Positions 31,760 through 39,843 are shown, counted from the first letter of the stretch. The stretch is 64,000 nt of DNA from CAVUAT01 sp963739545 (GCA_963739545.1 CAVUAT010000011.1:372001-436000), one strand, 5' to 3'. A program made the numbers and translations. Notes: a model not told the origin generated them from the sequence alone.

Positions 31760-32443
31760 GTGTTTCACTTGCGTCGCTTTCAAGCGAAGCGCAAGAGGGC
31801 CGCGCTGATTCTGCTGCCCGCAGCGATGATGATCACCACGGGAGTCGCAATGGCTGGGACCGGCATGCCGGTTCCCTCCGACGGTGCGTCGACGAGCGGC
31901 GCGCGCGCCGACTCCGACGTCAAGCTCGACATCAAGAGGCACGCGATGGCGGGGAACTCCGTCAAGGTCCGCGGCAAGGTCAGCCCGCAGGGTGGCCGCT
32001 GGGTCACGATCCGCGCGGCCGGCAAGAAGGTCACGACCGTGCGGACCAAGCCCAACGGGAGCTTCCAGGCCCGCTGGCAGGCGCCGGGCGCCGGGATCTA
32101 CAAGGTCAAGGCGGTCGTGCAGGGCACCCACAGCGCCGAGCGCGCCGGTTCGCGTGCCCAGCAGGTCAACGTCTACCGCGCCGCGCAGGCGTCGTACTAC
32201 GGCCCAGGCCTGTACGGCAACAGCACGGCATGCGGCCGGACGCTGACCCCGTCCACGCTCGGGGTCGCGAACAAGTCGCTGCCGTGCGGGACCATGGTCA
32301 CGTTCCGCTTCCGCGGCAAGACCGCGCGCGTTCCCGTGATCGACCGCGGCCCGTTCGCGGGTAACCGCGAGTGGGACCTGACCGCCGCCACCAAGGCGAA
32401 GCTCGGGTTCGGCTCGACGGGCGTCGTTCACTCCACGAAGTAA
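31760..32443 (+). CDS. Secreted RlpA-like double-psi beta-barrel protein
   Basis: The 227-residue product has a signal or anchor sequence (AALILLPAAMMITTGVAMA), a carboxypeptidase-regulatory or Ig-like beta domain (about residues 50-135: DIKRHAMAGNSVKVRGKV, GSFQARWQAPGAGIYKVKAVV), and a C-terminal RlpA-like barrel (ASYYGPGLYGNSTACG, SLPCGTMVTFRFRG, VIDRGPFAGNREWDLT) with the conserved Asp of the DRGP motif. Such domains occur in lytic transglycosylases and resuscitation-type wall enzymes, so cell-wall remodelling is likely. It is preceded by a c-di-AMP riboswitch and a ribosome site 4 nt before the GTG. Confidence 0.88.
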   Translation: MFHLRRFQAKRKRAALILLPAAMMITTGVAMAGTGMPVPSDGASTSGARADSDVKLDIKRHAMAGNSVKVRGKVSPQGGRWVTIRAAGKKVTTVRTKPNGSFQARWQAPGAGIYKVKAVVQGTHSAERAGSRAQQVNVYRAAQASYYGPGLYGNSTACGRTLTPSTLGVANKSLPCGTMVTFRFRGKTARVPVIDRGPFAGNREWDLTAATKAKLGFGSTGVVHSTK

Positions 32444-32488
32444 GCGCCGCAGCGCCGCGCAGCGCCGCGGCAGCGCCGCGCAGCGCCT
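32444..32488. repeat. GC-rich short direct repeats between convergent genes
   Basis: The gap between the RlpA-like gene and dinB consists of about four imperfect copies of GCAGCGCCGC. They can fold into alternative hairpins and may serve as a terminator, but there is no T-run. Confidence 0.6.
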
Positions 32489-33584
32489 AAAGTAGCCTCA
32501 ACGGCTCGGAGTGGTCGCCCTCCAAAGCGGGGGCGGCCCGCTCCGGGCCTTTCTCCTGCTCGGGCTCGCCGTCGGCGGCCAATCCGGCGACCCCTACGCC
32601 GATCAGGCGCACCGGGTCCTGCGGGTCGAAGCGCTCGAGCAGCTCGCGCGCGACCGCGCAGACCACGGCCGGGTCGCGGGTGCGAGACGGAAGCGTCTTC
32701 GAGCGCGTGTACGTCTTGAACGGGCGCACCCGGATCTTCATCGTGATCGTGCGCCCCGCGTAGCCGCTCCCCTCGAGGCCCTCGCACACCGACGCCCCGA
32801 GGCGCTCGATCGTCGACGCGAGCTCGTCGCGGTCGGTGACGTCGCGGGCGAAGGTCGTCTCCCGGCTCTCGGACTTCGGCTTGCGGTCGGTGACGAGCGT
32901 GCGAGCGTCGATGCCATTTGCCAGCGCTCGCAGCCCCGCGCCGTGCGAGGGGCCGAGGGCTCCGCGCAGCGTCTCCGGGTCGGCGGTGGCCAGCTCGAGG
33001 ACGGTGCGGATTCCGATTCGCCCCAGGCGCTCCGCGGTCTTCGGGCCGACGCCCGGGATCAGCGTCGCGGGTCGATCCCCGACCCGCTCGTGCATCGTCC
33101 CGGCGCTCAGCGAGCAGAGCCCGTCGGGCTTCTCGAGGTCGGAGGCGATCTTCGCCAGCAGCTTGTTCTCGGCGAGGCCGACCGAGCAGACGAGGCCAAG
33201 GCGCTGGCGCACCTCGTTCTTCAGCTCCCGAGCGCGAGATTTCGGGACGAGCGAGCCCGAGAGGTCCATGTAGGCCTCGTCGACGCCGACTACCTCGACG
33301 GTGTCGGAGTAGCTGCGGAGGATCTCCATCACCTCGCGCGAGACCTCCCGGTAGCGCGCCATGTCGCTGGGGATCCGAATCGCCTGGGGGCAGCGCCGCA
33401 CGGCGATCGCCATCGGTAGGGCCGAATGGACGCCGAACTTGCGCGCCTCGTAGGACGCGGTCATCACGACTCCTCGCGAGTCAGGCGTGCCGTTGGCGAC
33501 GATCACGGGCTTGCCGCGCAGCTCCGGCCGGCTCAGCAGCTCGACCGAGACGAAGAAGGCATCCATGTCGACGTGGGCGATCAC
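32487..33584 (-). CDS. dinB: DNA polymerase IV (Y family)
   Basis: The 365-residue product is a translesion polymerase: catalytic residues in IAHVDMDAFFVSVE, VVMTASYEARKFGV and the second acidic pair in VVGVDEAYMDLSG; the thumb has the helix-hairpin-helix PGVGPKTAERLGRIGI, and the little-finger domain follows with RETTFARDVTD. The C-terminal end PLRLL weakly resembles a beta-clamp-binding tail. GTG 33584 opens exactly at the family N-terminus. Expected role: error-prone bypass of lesions. No LexA box was recognised upstream. Confidence 0.93.
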   Translation of the reverse strand: MIAHVDMDAFFVSVELLSRPELRGKPVIVANGTPDSRGVVMTASYEARKFGVHSALPMAIAVRRCPQAIRIPSDMARYREVSREVMEILRSYSDTVEVVGVDEAYMDLSGSLVPKSRARELKNEVRQRLGLVCSVGLAENKLLAKIASDLEKPDGLCSLSAGTMHERVGDRPATLIPGVGPKTAERLGRIGIRTVLELATADPETLRGALGPSHGAGLRALANGIDARTLVTDRKPKSESRETTFARDVTDRDELASTIERLGASVCEGLEGSGYAGRTITMKIRVRPFKTYTRSKTLPSRTRDPAVVCAVARELLERFDPQDPVRLIGVGVAGLAADGEPEQEKGPERAAPALEGDHSEPLRLL

Positions 33585-33627
33585 CTGCGTTCCATCGATC
33601 CTAGGCCCGGGTGCCGACGCCCCTCGC

Positions 33628-33633
33628 TACTGT
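33628..33633 (+). promoter_or_regulatory. -10 element for leaderless small gene
   Basis: TACTGT lies 8 nt before the GTG at 33642. Confidence 0.45.
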
Positions 33634-33641
33634 CTTTCGAA

Positions 33642-33944
33642 GTGAGCAGCGCGGAGCCGAAGAACCTCGAGGCGATCTCCAAGGCGATCGACCAGCACAA
33701 CTCCAACTGCCCGTTTCCGGCGGCCGAGGTGCGCATGAACCCCTTCGAGGTCGAGCGCCTCGGGTGGGATCACATCCGCGGCCTGCCGATCGTCCCGGAC
33801 GCCGAAATAGGCACGGGCCGCTTCAAGATCATCTGCTCCCGCGACGTCGACGGCGAGGGCATCGAGGAGGCCGAGGCCCTCGGCATCCCGATCGAGGTCG
33901 CGGTCCCGAGCGAACGCCAGGCCACTCCCTCGGGCAGCAGGTAA
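33642..33944 (+). CDS. Conserved-looking small protein, function unknown
   Basis: The 100-residue product is acidic with an alpha/beta pattern: AEPKNLEAISKAIDQHNSNC, then CPFPAAEVRMNPFEVERL and WDHIRGLPIVPD. A single Cys-Pro-Phe and a later Cys (KIICSRD) are present. I recognise no family. Codon use fits its neighbours and it has a leaderless-type promoter, so it is probably a real gene. It faces the alpha/beta-hydrolase gene across a 308-nt gap that holds a long inverted repeat. Confidence 0.65.
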   Translation: MSSAEPKNLEAISKAIDQHNSNCPFPAAEVRMNPFEVERLGWDHIRGLPIVPDAEIGTGRFKIICSRDVDGEGIEEAEALGIPIEVAVPSERQATPSGSR

Positions 33945-33978
33945 GGCCGACTCAGCGGTAGGGCGGTGCGGACCCACG

Positions 33979-34212
33979 CCCTCGGGGGCTGATTCGCCGA
34001 GGCTCCGCAGCGTAGGTCCTTGATGCCTTCGCGGCGGCTGCATACGCCCCCTCCGGGCGTGCGCCGGCCCCGCACCACACCTGGGTCGGGCTCAGATGCT
34101 GCGAAGGTCGTCGCGTGCGGTGGCGTCGGTGGCGGTCGTCGGTGAGCGAGCGCATGCAGCCGCCGTGCGACCCAAGGCCATCAGCTTCGGATGCTCGGCG
34201 AATCAGCGAGGG
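33979..34212. repeat. Long imperfect inverted-repeat element in a convergent gap
   Basis: The outer arms CTGATTCGCCGAG (33989-34001) and CTCGGCGAATCAG (34194-34206) are perfectly complementary over 13 bp, extended by CCCTCG (33979-33984) and CGAGGG (34207-34212) beyond a four-base bulge. Inside, GCGGCGGCTGCAT-type arms (34032-34046 and 34151-34165) and TGATGCCTT/TGATGGCCTT segments also pair. The whole could fold into one branched hairpin of about 234 nt. It may be a MITE-like element, a structured RNA or a bidirectional terminator. No known RNA family was recognised, and no protein frame here is convincing. Confidence 0.55.
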
Positions 34213-34252
34213 AACCGACGAGCGCGACCGGCGCCCCGCCACCCTCGACGTC

Positions 34253-35194
34253 CTACGCCGCCGCCCCTGAGACCGCCGCCTGCCGTGTGGTGAGGTGGCG
34301 GCGCAGGAAGCGGATCTGGTCGGCGATGGCGCGTTCGCGGTGCTCGCCCAGGTAGATGTCGAAGTGGGCGCAGTCGTACTCGCGCACCTCGGCGAGGCCC
34401 TTCGCCTTCCAGGCAGCGGCGGGCACCGCGCCGGGGGAGGCGACCGTCTCGCGGTCGGCGGACAGGAGCAGGATCGGGCAGCGCAGGTCGGCCATCTTCG
34501 CGATCGGGCGGTTCTGGCCCTCGTAGAGCAGGGCGCGGGCGGTCACCTCGTTGCGGAAGGTCGGTCCCGCGATCGCAAGGTAGCCCGCCTTGGCGTCCTC
34601 GCTGGTCATCGCGCCCATCTCGCCGGACTCGGCGACCGACGGGATCATGTGCGGTGGCTGCTTGCGCGCGGCGCGCAGCCCGTCCTTGAGGCCCTCGGCG
34701 ATGGTGCGCATGAACTGGACGACGCCTGCGTACTTGGCGATCTCGAGCAGGGTGCGCAGGCCGTCGACGTCGGGGATCTGGGCGATCACGGCGACGATGC
34801 GATCGTCGGCCGCGGCGACGTAGATGACGTGTCCACCCGACCAGGAGGTTCCCCAGAGGACGATGCGCTCGGGGTCGACGCCGTCGATGCCACGAGCGAA
34901 GGCGACGGCGTTCTCGTAGTCGCGGCGATGGCGTGGGGGAGACGCGAACTGGCGCGGCTCGCCGCTCGAGTCGCCGAAGGTGCGGTAATCGAACAGCAGC
35001 GCGTCGAGACCGGCCTCGGCGAAGGCCTCGGCAAACGGCTCGAGGCCCGAGTCGCGCGTGCCGCCGAATCCGTGGGCCATGACGACACAGGGCCTGCCGC
35101 CGTCACCCTCGAAGTCGTCGCCGGCGCCCGGGTAGTGCCAGGCGGCGCAGTTCTCGCCCTCGCTGGTGAACTCGACGTCGCGGCGTTCAGGCAA
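34253..35194 (-). CDS. Alpha/beta hydrolase
   Basis: The 313-residue product is an alpha/beta hydrolase of the dienelactone-hydrolase/peptidase-S15-like kind: oxyanion-hole segment VVMAHGFGGTRDSG, nucleophile elbow LWGTSWSGGHV with Ser near residue 119, acid in LLLSADRETV, and the catalytic His in EYDCAHFDIYLG. A helical cap lies between strands 6 and 7. It begins with TTG inside the end of the monooxygenase gene (8-nt overlap), so both form one transcript; joint action on an oxygenated substrate, such as a Baeyer-Villiger ester, is a fair guess. Confidence 0.85.
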   Translation of the reverse strand: MPERRDVEFTSEGENCAAWHYPGAGDDFEGDGGRPCVVMAHGFGGTRDSGLEPFAEAFAEAGLDALLFDYRTFGDSSGEPRQFASPPRHRRDYENAVAFARGIDGVDPERIVLWGTSWSGGHVIYVAAADDRIVAVIAQIPDVDGLRTLLEIAKYAGVVQFMRTIAEGLKDGLRAARKQPPHMIPSVAESGEMGAMTSEDAKAGYLAIAGPTFRNEVTARALLYEGQNRPIAKMADLRCPILLLSADRETVASPGAVPAAAWKAKGLAEVREYDCAHFDIYLGEHRERAIADQIRFLRRHLTTRQAAVSGAAA

Positions 35195-36563
35195 TCGAGG
35201 GCTCGCTGTCGCTCGTGGTGGGCCGCAAGCTCGTGCCTTCGGCGTTGCGAGCGCGCTCGGTGCCCTGGGGGATCTCGCGACGCTTGAGGTCGTGCTCGTA
35301 GATGTAGTGGTCGACCTGCATCGTGTGACGCGGTCGTTCGGCGACGTCGCCCCACTGGCGCTCGCGGTCGCGGACGATCGCGGCCTCCATCTCAGGGCGG
35401 GAGGGCAGGGCGTAGTCGCCCGAGGCGTAGCGGGCGACGAGCTTCGCCTGCAGCTCCACGAAGGGAAACAGGGTCGGGACCGCCTGCGCGAAGCCGATCA
35501 GCGCCAGGTCGTCGATTCCCGGCGAGAAGATCCGCTTGAAGAGGGGCAGCTTGTTGTCAGGCGCCGAGAGCAGGTCCGGATCGAGGAACGGGAACGTGAT
35601 CTTGTACCCGGTCGCGTAGACGATCGCGTCGATCTGCTCGCTGGTCCCGTCCTCGAAGGCGACGCGGTCGCCGAGCAGCTCGGATACGTTCGGCTTCGCG
35701 GTCGCGTCGCCGGAACCGAGGCGCAGCAGCAGCTCGCTGGAGACCGTGGGGTGCGCCTCGAGGAAGTTGTGGTTGGGCTTGACGAGACCGTAGTCCTCCA
35801 TCCGGCCCGAGGCGAGGTAGGGGAGGGGACGGGCGAGCAGGCGCTGCAGCTTAGCGGCAGGAACGGAGAGGTCTTGACGATCTTGCCGAGCGGCTGCCCG
35901 AAGAGGTACTTCGGCATCACCCAGGCGCCGCTGCGGGTCGAGAGGAAGACGTGCTCGGCAACGCCCTTGCGCGCGAGCTCGGAGGCGATGTCGACGCCGC
36001 TGTTGCCGATCCCGACGACGAGCACGCGCTTGCCGACGAGATCGGCAGGCTCGGTCGGGGAGAGGTAGTGGTGGGAGTGAATGCTCTCGCCGTCGAAGAC
36101 TGCCCGGGAACTCGGCGAAGCGCGGGTCCCAGTGGTGCCCGTTGCCGACGATGAGGAAGTCGAACTCCTCGCTCTCGCCGCCGTCGAGGTGGATCCGCCA
36201 CCCGCCGTCGGGCAGCCGCTCGGCGCGCTCGACCGCGGTCTCGAACCTGATCCGGTCCCGCAGCCCGAACGCCTCCGCGTAGCTGTTGATGTAGGCGAAG
36301 ACCTGCTCGTGATGGGGGTAGTCCGGGTAAGCGTCCGGCCCCATCGGCATATCGCGGAACGAGACGCTGTCGCGCCACGTGTCGATGTGCAGCGAGCGGT
36401 AGGCCGACGAGCGCCCGTTGGGGTTGCCGAAGTACCAGTTACCGCCGATGTCGTCCGAGGCCTCGAAGCAGGTGTAGGGGACGCCGCGGTCGGCCAGCGC
36501 CTTGCCGGCGGTGAGACCGCTGATTCCGGCCCCGATCACGCAGGTTTTCGCTCTGTTCGCCAC
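35187..36563 (-). CDS. Flavin-containing monooxygenase, with two compensating frameshifts
   Basis: The frame (458 codons) has the FAD-binding CVIGAGISGLTAGKAL at its N-terminus, the FMO-type DDIGGNWYFG and the C-terminal ATGYKITFPFLDPDLL. Between about 36101 and 35865 the translation becomes Arg-rich nonsense, while another frame there encodes VLVVGIGNSGVDIASELARK, the NADPH-binding motif, ending at FGQPLGKIVKTS. A one-base insertion near 36101 and a one-base loss near 35851-35870 restore the family sequence. As written, the product would lack the NADPH site and be inactive. Sequencing error is the simplest explanation. GTG start with GAGGAG upstream. Confidence 0.75.
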   Translation of the reverse strand: MANRAKTCVIGAGISGLTAGKALADRGVPYTCFEASDDIGGNWYFGNPNGRSSAYRSLHIDTWRDSVSFRDMPMGPDAYPDYPHHEQVFAYINSYAEAFGLRDRIRFETAVERAERLPDGGWRIHLDGGESEEFDFLIVGNGHHWDPRFAEFPGSLRRREHSLPPLPLPDRACRSRRQARARRRDRQQRRRHRLRARAQGRCRARLPLDPQRRLGDAEVPLRAAARQDRQDLSVPAAKLQRLLARPLPYLASGRMEDYGLVKPNHNFLEAHPTVSSELLLRLGSGDATAKPNVSELLGDRVAFEDGTSEQIDAIVYATGYKITFPFLDPDLLSAPDNKLPLFKRIFSPGIDDLALIGFAQAVPTLFPFVELQAKLVARYASGDYALPSRPEMEAAIVRDRERQWGDVAERPRHTMQVDHYIYEHDLKRREIPQGTERARNAEGTSLRPTTSDSEPSIA

Positions 36564-36609
36564 TCTCCTCTGCTTGAGTCTATGCCCGCCCGTCGCGGGG
36601 GCTCAGCGG

Positions 36610-37357
36610 CTAGAAGTTGTAGAAGAAATCGAGGCCGTGGTCTGAGAGGAAGCGCTGGATGTCACCGTTGATCGGCCCGATCTCGTTGTTCCAGATCAAT
36701 ACCCCCATCACAATCAGGATGGCTCCGCCGAAGGCCATGATCACGGCGTAGTGGCGCTTGATCACGGCGAACGCCGTCGTCATCCGCGCGAACAGCAGGG
36801 CGGTGAGCAGGAAGGGGATCGCGAGGCCCGCCGAGTAGACGGCGAGCAGGAATGCGCCGCGGCCGGGAGAGCCCGAGTTCGCGGCCGAGGTCAGGATGGC
36901 GCCGAGGGTGGGACCGACGCACGGCGTCCAGGCAATCGCGAAAGCCGCGCCCGCGACGATCGGCCCGCCGGTCCCGGCTCGCTCCATCAGCGCGTCGACT
37001 CGCCATTCGCGGTTCAGACGTGTCACGAACAGGGCGGCGATGAAGAACACGCCCATCGCGATGATCAGCGCGGCCGAGATCTTGTTGAGCAGCTCGCGAT
37101 TGTCGTTGAGCGTGCTGCCGACGCCCGTCGCCGCGAGGCCGAGCAGGATGAAGATGGTCGAGAAGCTCGCGACGAACAGCAGGCTCGGAACCAGTACGCG
37201 GCGCCAGCTCGGAGTCCTCGAGGTCCGCGGCGGCGACGCCGGTCACCGCCGAGAGGTATCCCGGGACGAGCGGCAGCACGCACGGCGAGAGGAACGAGGC
37301 CATGCCCGCCAACAGCGCCACGAGCAGGCCCACTCCGGCTGCGGGATCGTTTTCCAT
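36610..37357 (-). pseudogene. ccdA: Cytochrome c biogenesis protein CcdA, frameshifted
   Basis: CcdA carries reducing equivalents across the membrane for cytochrome c maturation. The N-terminal frame (MENDPAAGVGLLVALLAG, FLSPCVLPLVPGYLSAVTG with the first redox Cys) ends near 37207 after DLEDSE; the rest continues in the next frame as VLVPSLLFVASFSTIFILLG and AFAIAWTPCVGPTLGAIL with the second redox Cys, to the stop at 36610. The total of 748 nt is one base more than a whole number of codons, so a single inserted base (near 37207) explains it; corrected length is 248 residues, normal for CcdA. Probably an assembly error; otherwise the gene is dead. Confidence 0.8.
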
Positions 37358-37424
37358 GCCTCTATTGATACTGCCAGCGCGCCCGATCGGACCACCTAAT
37401 CGGGTGCCTTTCGCGCCGGACGGA

Positions 37425-37430
37425 TAGCGT
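37425..37430 (+). promoter_or_regulatory. -10 element for the lipoprotein/C2H2/DUF4234 operon
   Basis: TAGCGT lies 7 nt before the GTG at 37438 with no ribosome-binding site between. Confidence 0.5.
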
Positions 37431-37437
37431 TGGCGGC

Positions 37438-37836
37438 GTGCCCCGACCCCTCGCGGCCCTCGCATTGACGATCGCTCTGCTGGCCGGGTGCGGGGGCTCC
37501 GACGATGGGGATGACCTCGTGTCCGAGGACGCGCTGCTCGACTGCCTCACGGAGGGCGGGCTGGCTGCCGAGCCTCCCGGCGGCACCCCGAACCCGGGGC
37601 TCGGCAATGTCTCCGCGGACTTCCGTCTCGTGACCGCCGAGGGAGTGGCCGTCGACGTCGTCGTCCAGGGCAACGAGGAGAAGACCCGGCGCTCCGCCGC
37701 CGACATCAGCGCAGCGCTGTCGACGCTCGGCGCCGCCGGAGCGGAGGTCGTGTCCGAGCGAAACGCGATCGTCGTCTTCGACGGCGACCCGTCGGACGAT
37801 GCGCGCGCCGTCGTCGAGGACTGCCTGGGCGAATGA
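37438..37836 (+). CDS. Putative lipoprotein, function unknown
   Basis: The 132-residue product has a lipoprotein signal peptide (PLAALALTIALLAGCGGS, lipobox LAGC with Cys18), so it would be anchored to the outer face of the membrane. The mature part has an acidic start, then an alpha/beta region (ADFRLVTAEGVAVDVVVQG, SERNAIVVFDGD) with two further Cys (LLDCLTE, VEDCLGE). No family recognised. The stop overlaps the next ATG (ATGA), so it heads a three-gene operon. Confidence 0.75.
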   Translation: MPRPLAALALTIALLAGCGGSDDGDDLVSEDALLDCLTEGGLAAEPPGGTPNPGLGNVSADFRLVTAEGVAVDVVVQGNEEKTRRSAADISAALSTLGAAGAEVVSERNAIVVFDGDPSDDARAVVEDCLGE

Positions 37837-38327
37837 ACGACACGAGCGAACGCCGGCACTGCCCGGAGTGCGGGAGGGAGTTCCAGGGTGCTTCGGCGCT
37901 CGCGGATCACGCGACCACGGTCCACGTCCAGGCCGACGCGCCAGCGGCAGAGATCCGGCGCCCCCGAAGCGTGGTGCCCCAGCGGGTGATGGCCGGCCTC
38001 GCCGTGCTGCTCGGAATCGGGGCGATCGTCCTCATCGCGCTCGGCGCCGCCGGTGCCTTGGACAGGGAGGGCGCCCCCGAGACACCCTCGTCGATCGCCC
38101 ACCAGATCGCCGTGGAGCTCGTCAAGTCAGGGGACGCCGACGACTACCGGGCGGTCGTCCCCGACGACGGCTGGGACGTGGAGTACGAGATCGACGGTGA
38201 CGGCCTGATCCGTGTGCGGGACGAGAGCGGGGTCAACACCGAGATCGAGGTCGAGGCACTCGACAACGACCTGCAGGACGCGATGGAGGACGCTGCCGCC
38301 GAGCGCGGCTTCGATTTCGAGAGCTGA
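37833..38327 (+). CDS. C2H2 zinc-finger single-pass membrane protein
   Basis: The 164-residue product opens with a C2H2-type zinc finger, CPECGREFQGASALADH followed by ATTVH: Cys-x2-Cys-x12-His-x4-His. A linker leads to one membrane helix (VMAGLAVLLGIGAIVLIALG, about residues 53-72) and an acidic extracellular domain (ELVKSGDADDYRAVVPDDG). Zinc fingers of this kind are uncommon in bacteria and here may mediate protein or nucleic-acid contact on the cytoplasmic face. Start and stop overlap with both neighbours (ATGA, TGATG). Function unknown. Confidence 0.72.
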   Translation: MNDTSERRHCPECGREFQGASALADHATTVHVQADAPAAEIRRPRSVVPQRVMAGLAVLLGIGAIVLIALGAAGALDREGAPETPSSIAHQIAVELVKSGDADDYRAVVPDDGWDVEYEIDGDGLIRVRDESGVNTEIEVEALDNDLQDAMEDAAAERGFDFES

Positions 38328-38878
38328 TGGCCAACGACGTTCAGATCGAGGGCACCGGCAAGACCGCCAAGGTCCGAAACCCCTGGCTGGTGCTGCTGTT
38401 CACGATCATCACCCTCGGGGTCTACTCGTGGTTCTGGTGGTACTTCATCAACCGCGAGATGGCCGACCTCGGCCGCTCGCGCGACACGAAGAAGCTGGGC
38501 ACCGACCCGACGGTCTCGACCCTGGCCTTCACCCTCGGAAGCATCGTCTACGTCCCCTACGTCTGGACGATCGTGACGACGACGCGGCGAGTCCAGGAGG
38601 CACAGCGTCTGACGGTCGGCAAGTCACTCAACGGATGGATCGCGGCGGCCATGTGGATCCTCGGCCTCGTGCTCGGCGGGATCGTCTACACGCAGTTCGA
38701 GCTCAACAAGGTCCTGAGGGCGCCCGGGATGCGGCCCGTCGAGCCCGCCGACGAGGCGGCTTTGGCGGCGGGCGACGCCGAGCGGCTGGCCGAGCTCGAG
38801 AACCTTCGCGACCGCGACGCGCTGACGGCGGAGGAGTTCGAGGCCGAGCGCGAGCGCCTGGGTCTCGCGGGCTCCTAG
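38327..38878 (+). CDS. DUF4234 membrane protein with C-terminal SHOCT-like segment
   Basis: The 183-residue product has the DUF4234 opening RNPWLVLLFTIITLGVYSWF with WWYFINREM, about four membrane helices, and a C-terminal short helical pair RLAELENLRDRDALTAEEF that fits the SHOCT oligomerisation motif. Role unknown; SHOCT segments are common at the ends of membrane proteins. It is translationally coupled to the C2H2 gene. Confidence 0.82.
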   Translation: MANDVQIEGTGKTAKVRNPWLVLLFTIITLGVYSWFWWYFINREMADLGRSRDTKKLGTDPTVSTLAFTLGSIVYVPYVWTIVTTTRRVQEAQRLTVGKSLNGWIAAAMWILGLVLGGIVYTQFELNKVLRAPGMRPVEPADEAALAAGDAERLAELENLRDRDALTAEEFEAERERLGLAGS

Positions 38879-38890
38879 CCGGCGAGGCCA

Positions 38891-38896
38891 TAGGGT
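38891..38896 (+). promoter_or_regulatory. -10 element for leaderless alpha/beta-hydrolase gene
   Basis: TAGGGT lies 6 nt before the ATG at 38903. Confidence 0.45.
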
Positions 38897-38902
38897 TGTG
38901 GC

Positions 38903-39748
38903 ATGCCTGCCGATCCACCCGGGAAGCTCGTCGAGGTGGAGGGGATGCGCATCCACTACACCGAGCACGGGGAGGGGGACCCGGTGCTGCTCCTGCACGG
39001 CTGGCCGACATCGAGCTACCTGTGGCGCAACATCGCGCCGATCGTGGGCAAGGGACGGCGAGCAATCGCGATCGACCTGCCCGGCTTCGGGCATTCCGAC
39101 AAGCCGCGCGACGCCTCCTACAGCTTTCGCTTTCACGCTCATGTGCTCGACGGCTTCCTCGAGGCCGTGGGCGCCCCCGGCCGGATCGGGCTCGCCGTGC
39201 ACGACCTCGGCGGCCCGATCGGCCTCTTCTGGGCCTCGCAGAACCGCGAGAGGGTCGAGCGCCTGGCTTTGCTAAACACGCTCGCCTACGCGCGCCCGTC
39301 GTTGGCCGTCGTCGCGTTCGCCGCCTCGGTCCGCATTCCCGGCGTGCGCTCGTACATGACGAGCCAGAGCGGCCTCCGCTTCGCGATGCGCCTGGGCGTG
39401 CGCGACAAGAGCCGCCTCTCGGACGAGACGATCGCCGCGTATCTCGCGCCGTTCACCGACGACGACGCGCGCGAGGCGCTCCGCCGCGCCGCCTACGGGC
39501 TCCACCCGAAGGGGTTCAGGGAAATCGAGCGCTGGCTGCCCGAGGTCGAGGTGCCCGTCCGAATCGTCTACGGGGTGCGCGACCGCATCCTGCCCGACGT
39601 CCAGCGCACGATGCGGAAGGTCGAGCGCGACGTGAAGGGACCTGTCGAGGTCACGATGCTCGAGGACTGCGGGCACTTCTGCCAGGAGGAGCGGCCGACG
39701 GAGATCGGGGACGCCTTGTGCGCCTTCTTCGGCCCCGCACAGGCGTAG
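38903..39748 (+). CDS. Alpha/beta hydrolase, haloalkane-dehalogenase/epoxide-hydrolase type
   Basis: The 281-residue product has the oxyanion-hole HGWPTSSYLWR, the nucleophile elbow VHDLGGPIGLFWA in which Asp replaces Ser (as in haloalkane dehalogenases and epoxide hydrolases), a cap region, an acid in YGVRDRILPD, and the catalytic His in EDCGHFCQEERP. Halide- or epoxide-ring Tyr/Trp residues cannot be assigned with certainty, so substrate is open. It is the gene just before the ECF42 promoter. Confidence 0.85.
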   Translation: MPADPPGKLVEVEGMRIHYTEHGEGDPVLLLHGWPTSSYLWRNIAPIVGKGRRAIAIDLPGFGHSDKPRDASYSFRFHAHVLDGFLEAVGAPGRIGLAVHDLGGPIGLFWASQNRERVERLALLNTLAYARPSLAVVAFAASVRIPGVRSYMTSQSGLRFAMRLGVRDKSRLSDETIAAYLAPFTDDDAREALRRAAYGLHPKGFREIERWLPEVEVPVRIVYGVRDRILPDVQRTMRKVERDVKGPVEVTMLEDCGHFCQEERPTEIGDALCAFFGPAQA

Positions 39749-39767
39749 TCGAGAAACTTCCCGGTCG

Positions 39768-39794
39768 TGTCGATTTCGCCGTTTCCCGTTCGTC
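39768..39794 (+). promoter_or_regulatory. ECF42-type promoter of the YCII-sigma pair
   Basis: TGTCGA (39768-39773) and CGTC (39791-39794) are separated by 17 nt. This is the -35/-10 pattern reported for ECF42 sigma factors (TGTCGA and CGA/TC), and it lies directly before the YCII gene whose neighbour encodes an ECF42-type sigma, so autoregulation is likely. Confidence 0.68.
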
Positions 39795-39843
39795 ACAGGG
39801 GTGAAAGGGCCCAATACGGCCCACGAACGAAGGAGGAACAGCG

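Noticed and set aside
33952..34242. A 96-codon minus-strand frame in the inverted-repeat region
   Set aside because: Composition is Arg/Ser/Pro-rich, there is no ribosome site or -10 element, and the DNA is better explained by the inverted repeat.
33945..34252. tmRNA, RNase P RNA or SRP RNA in the 308-nt gap
   Set aside because: None of the conserved core words of these RNAs could be found on either strand.
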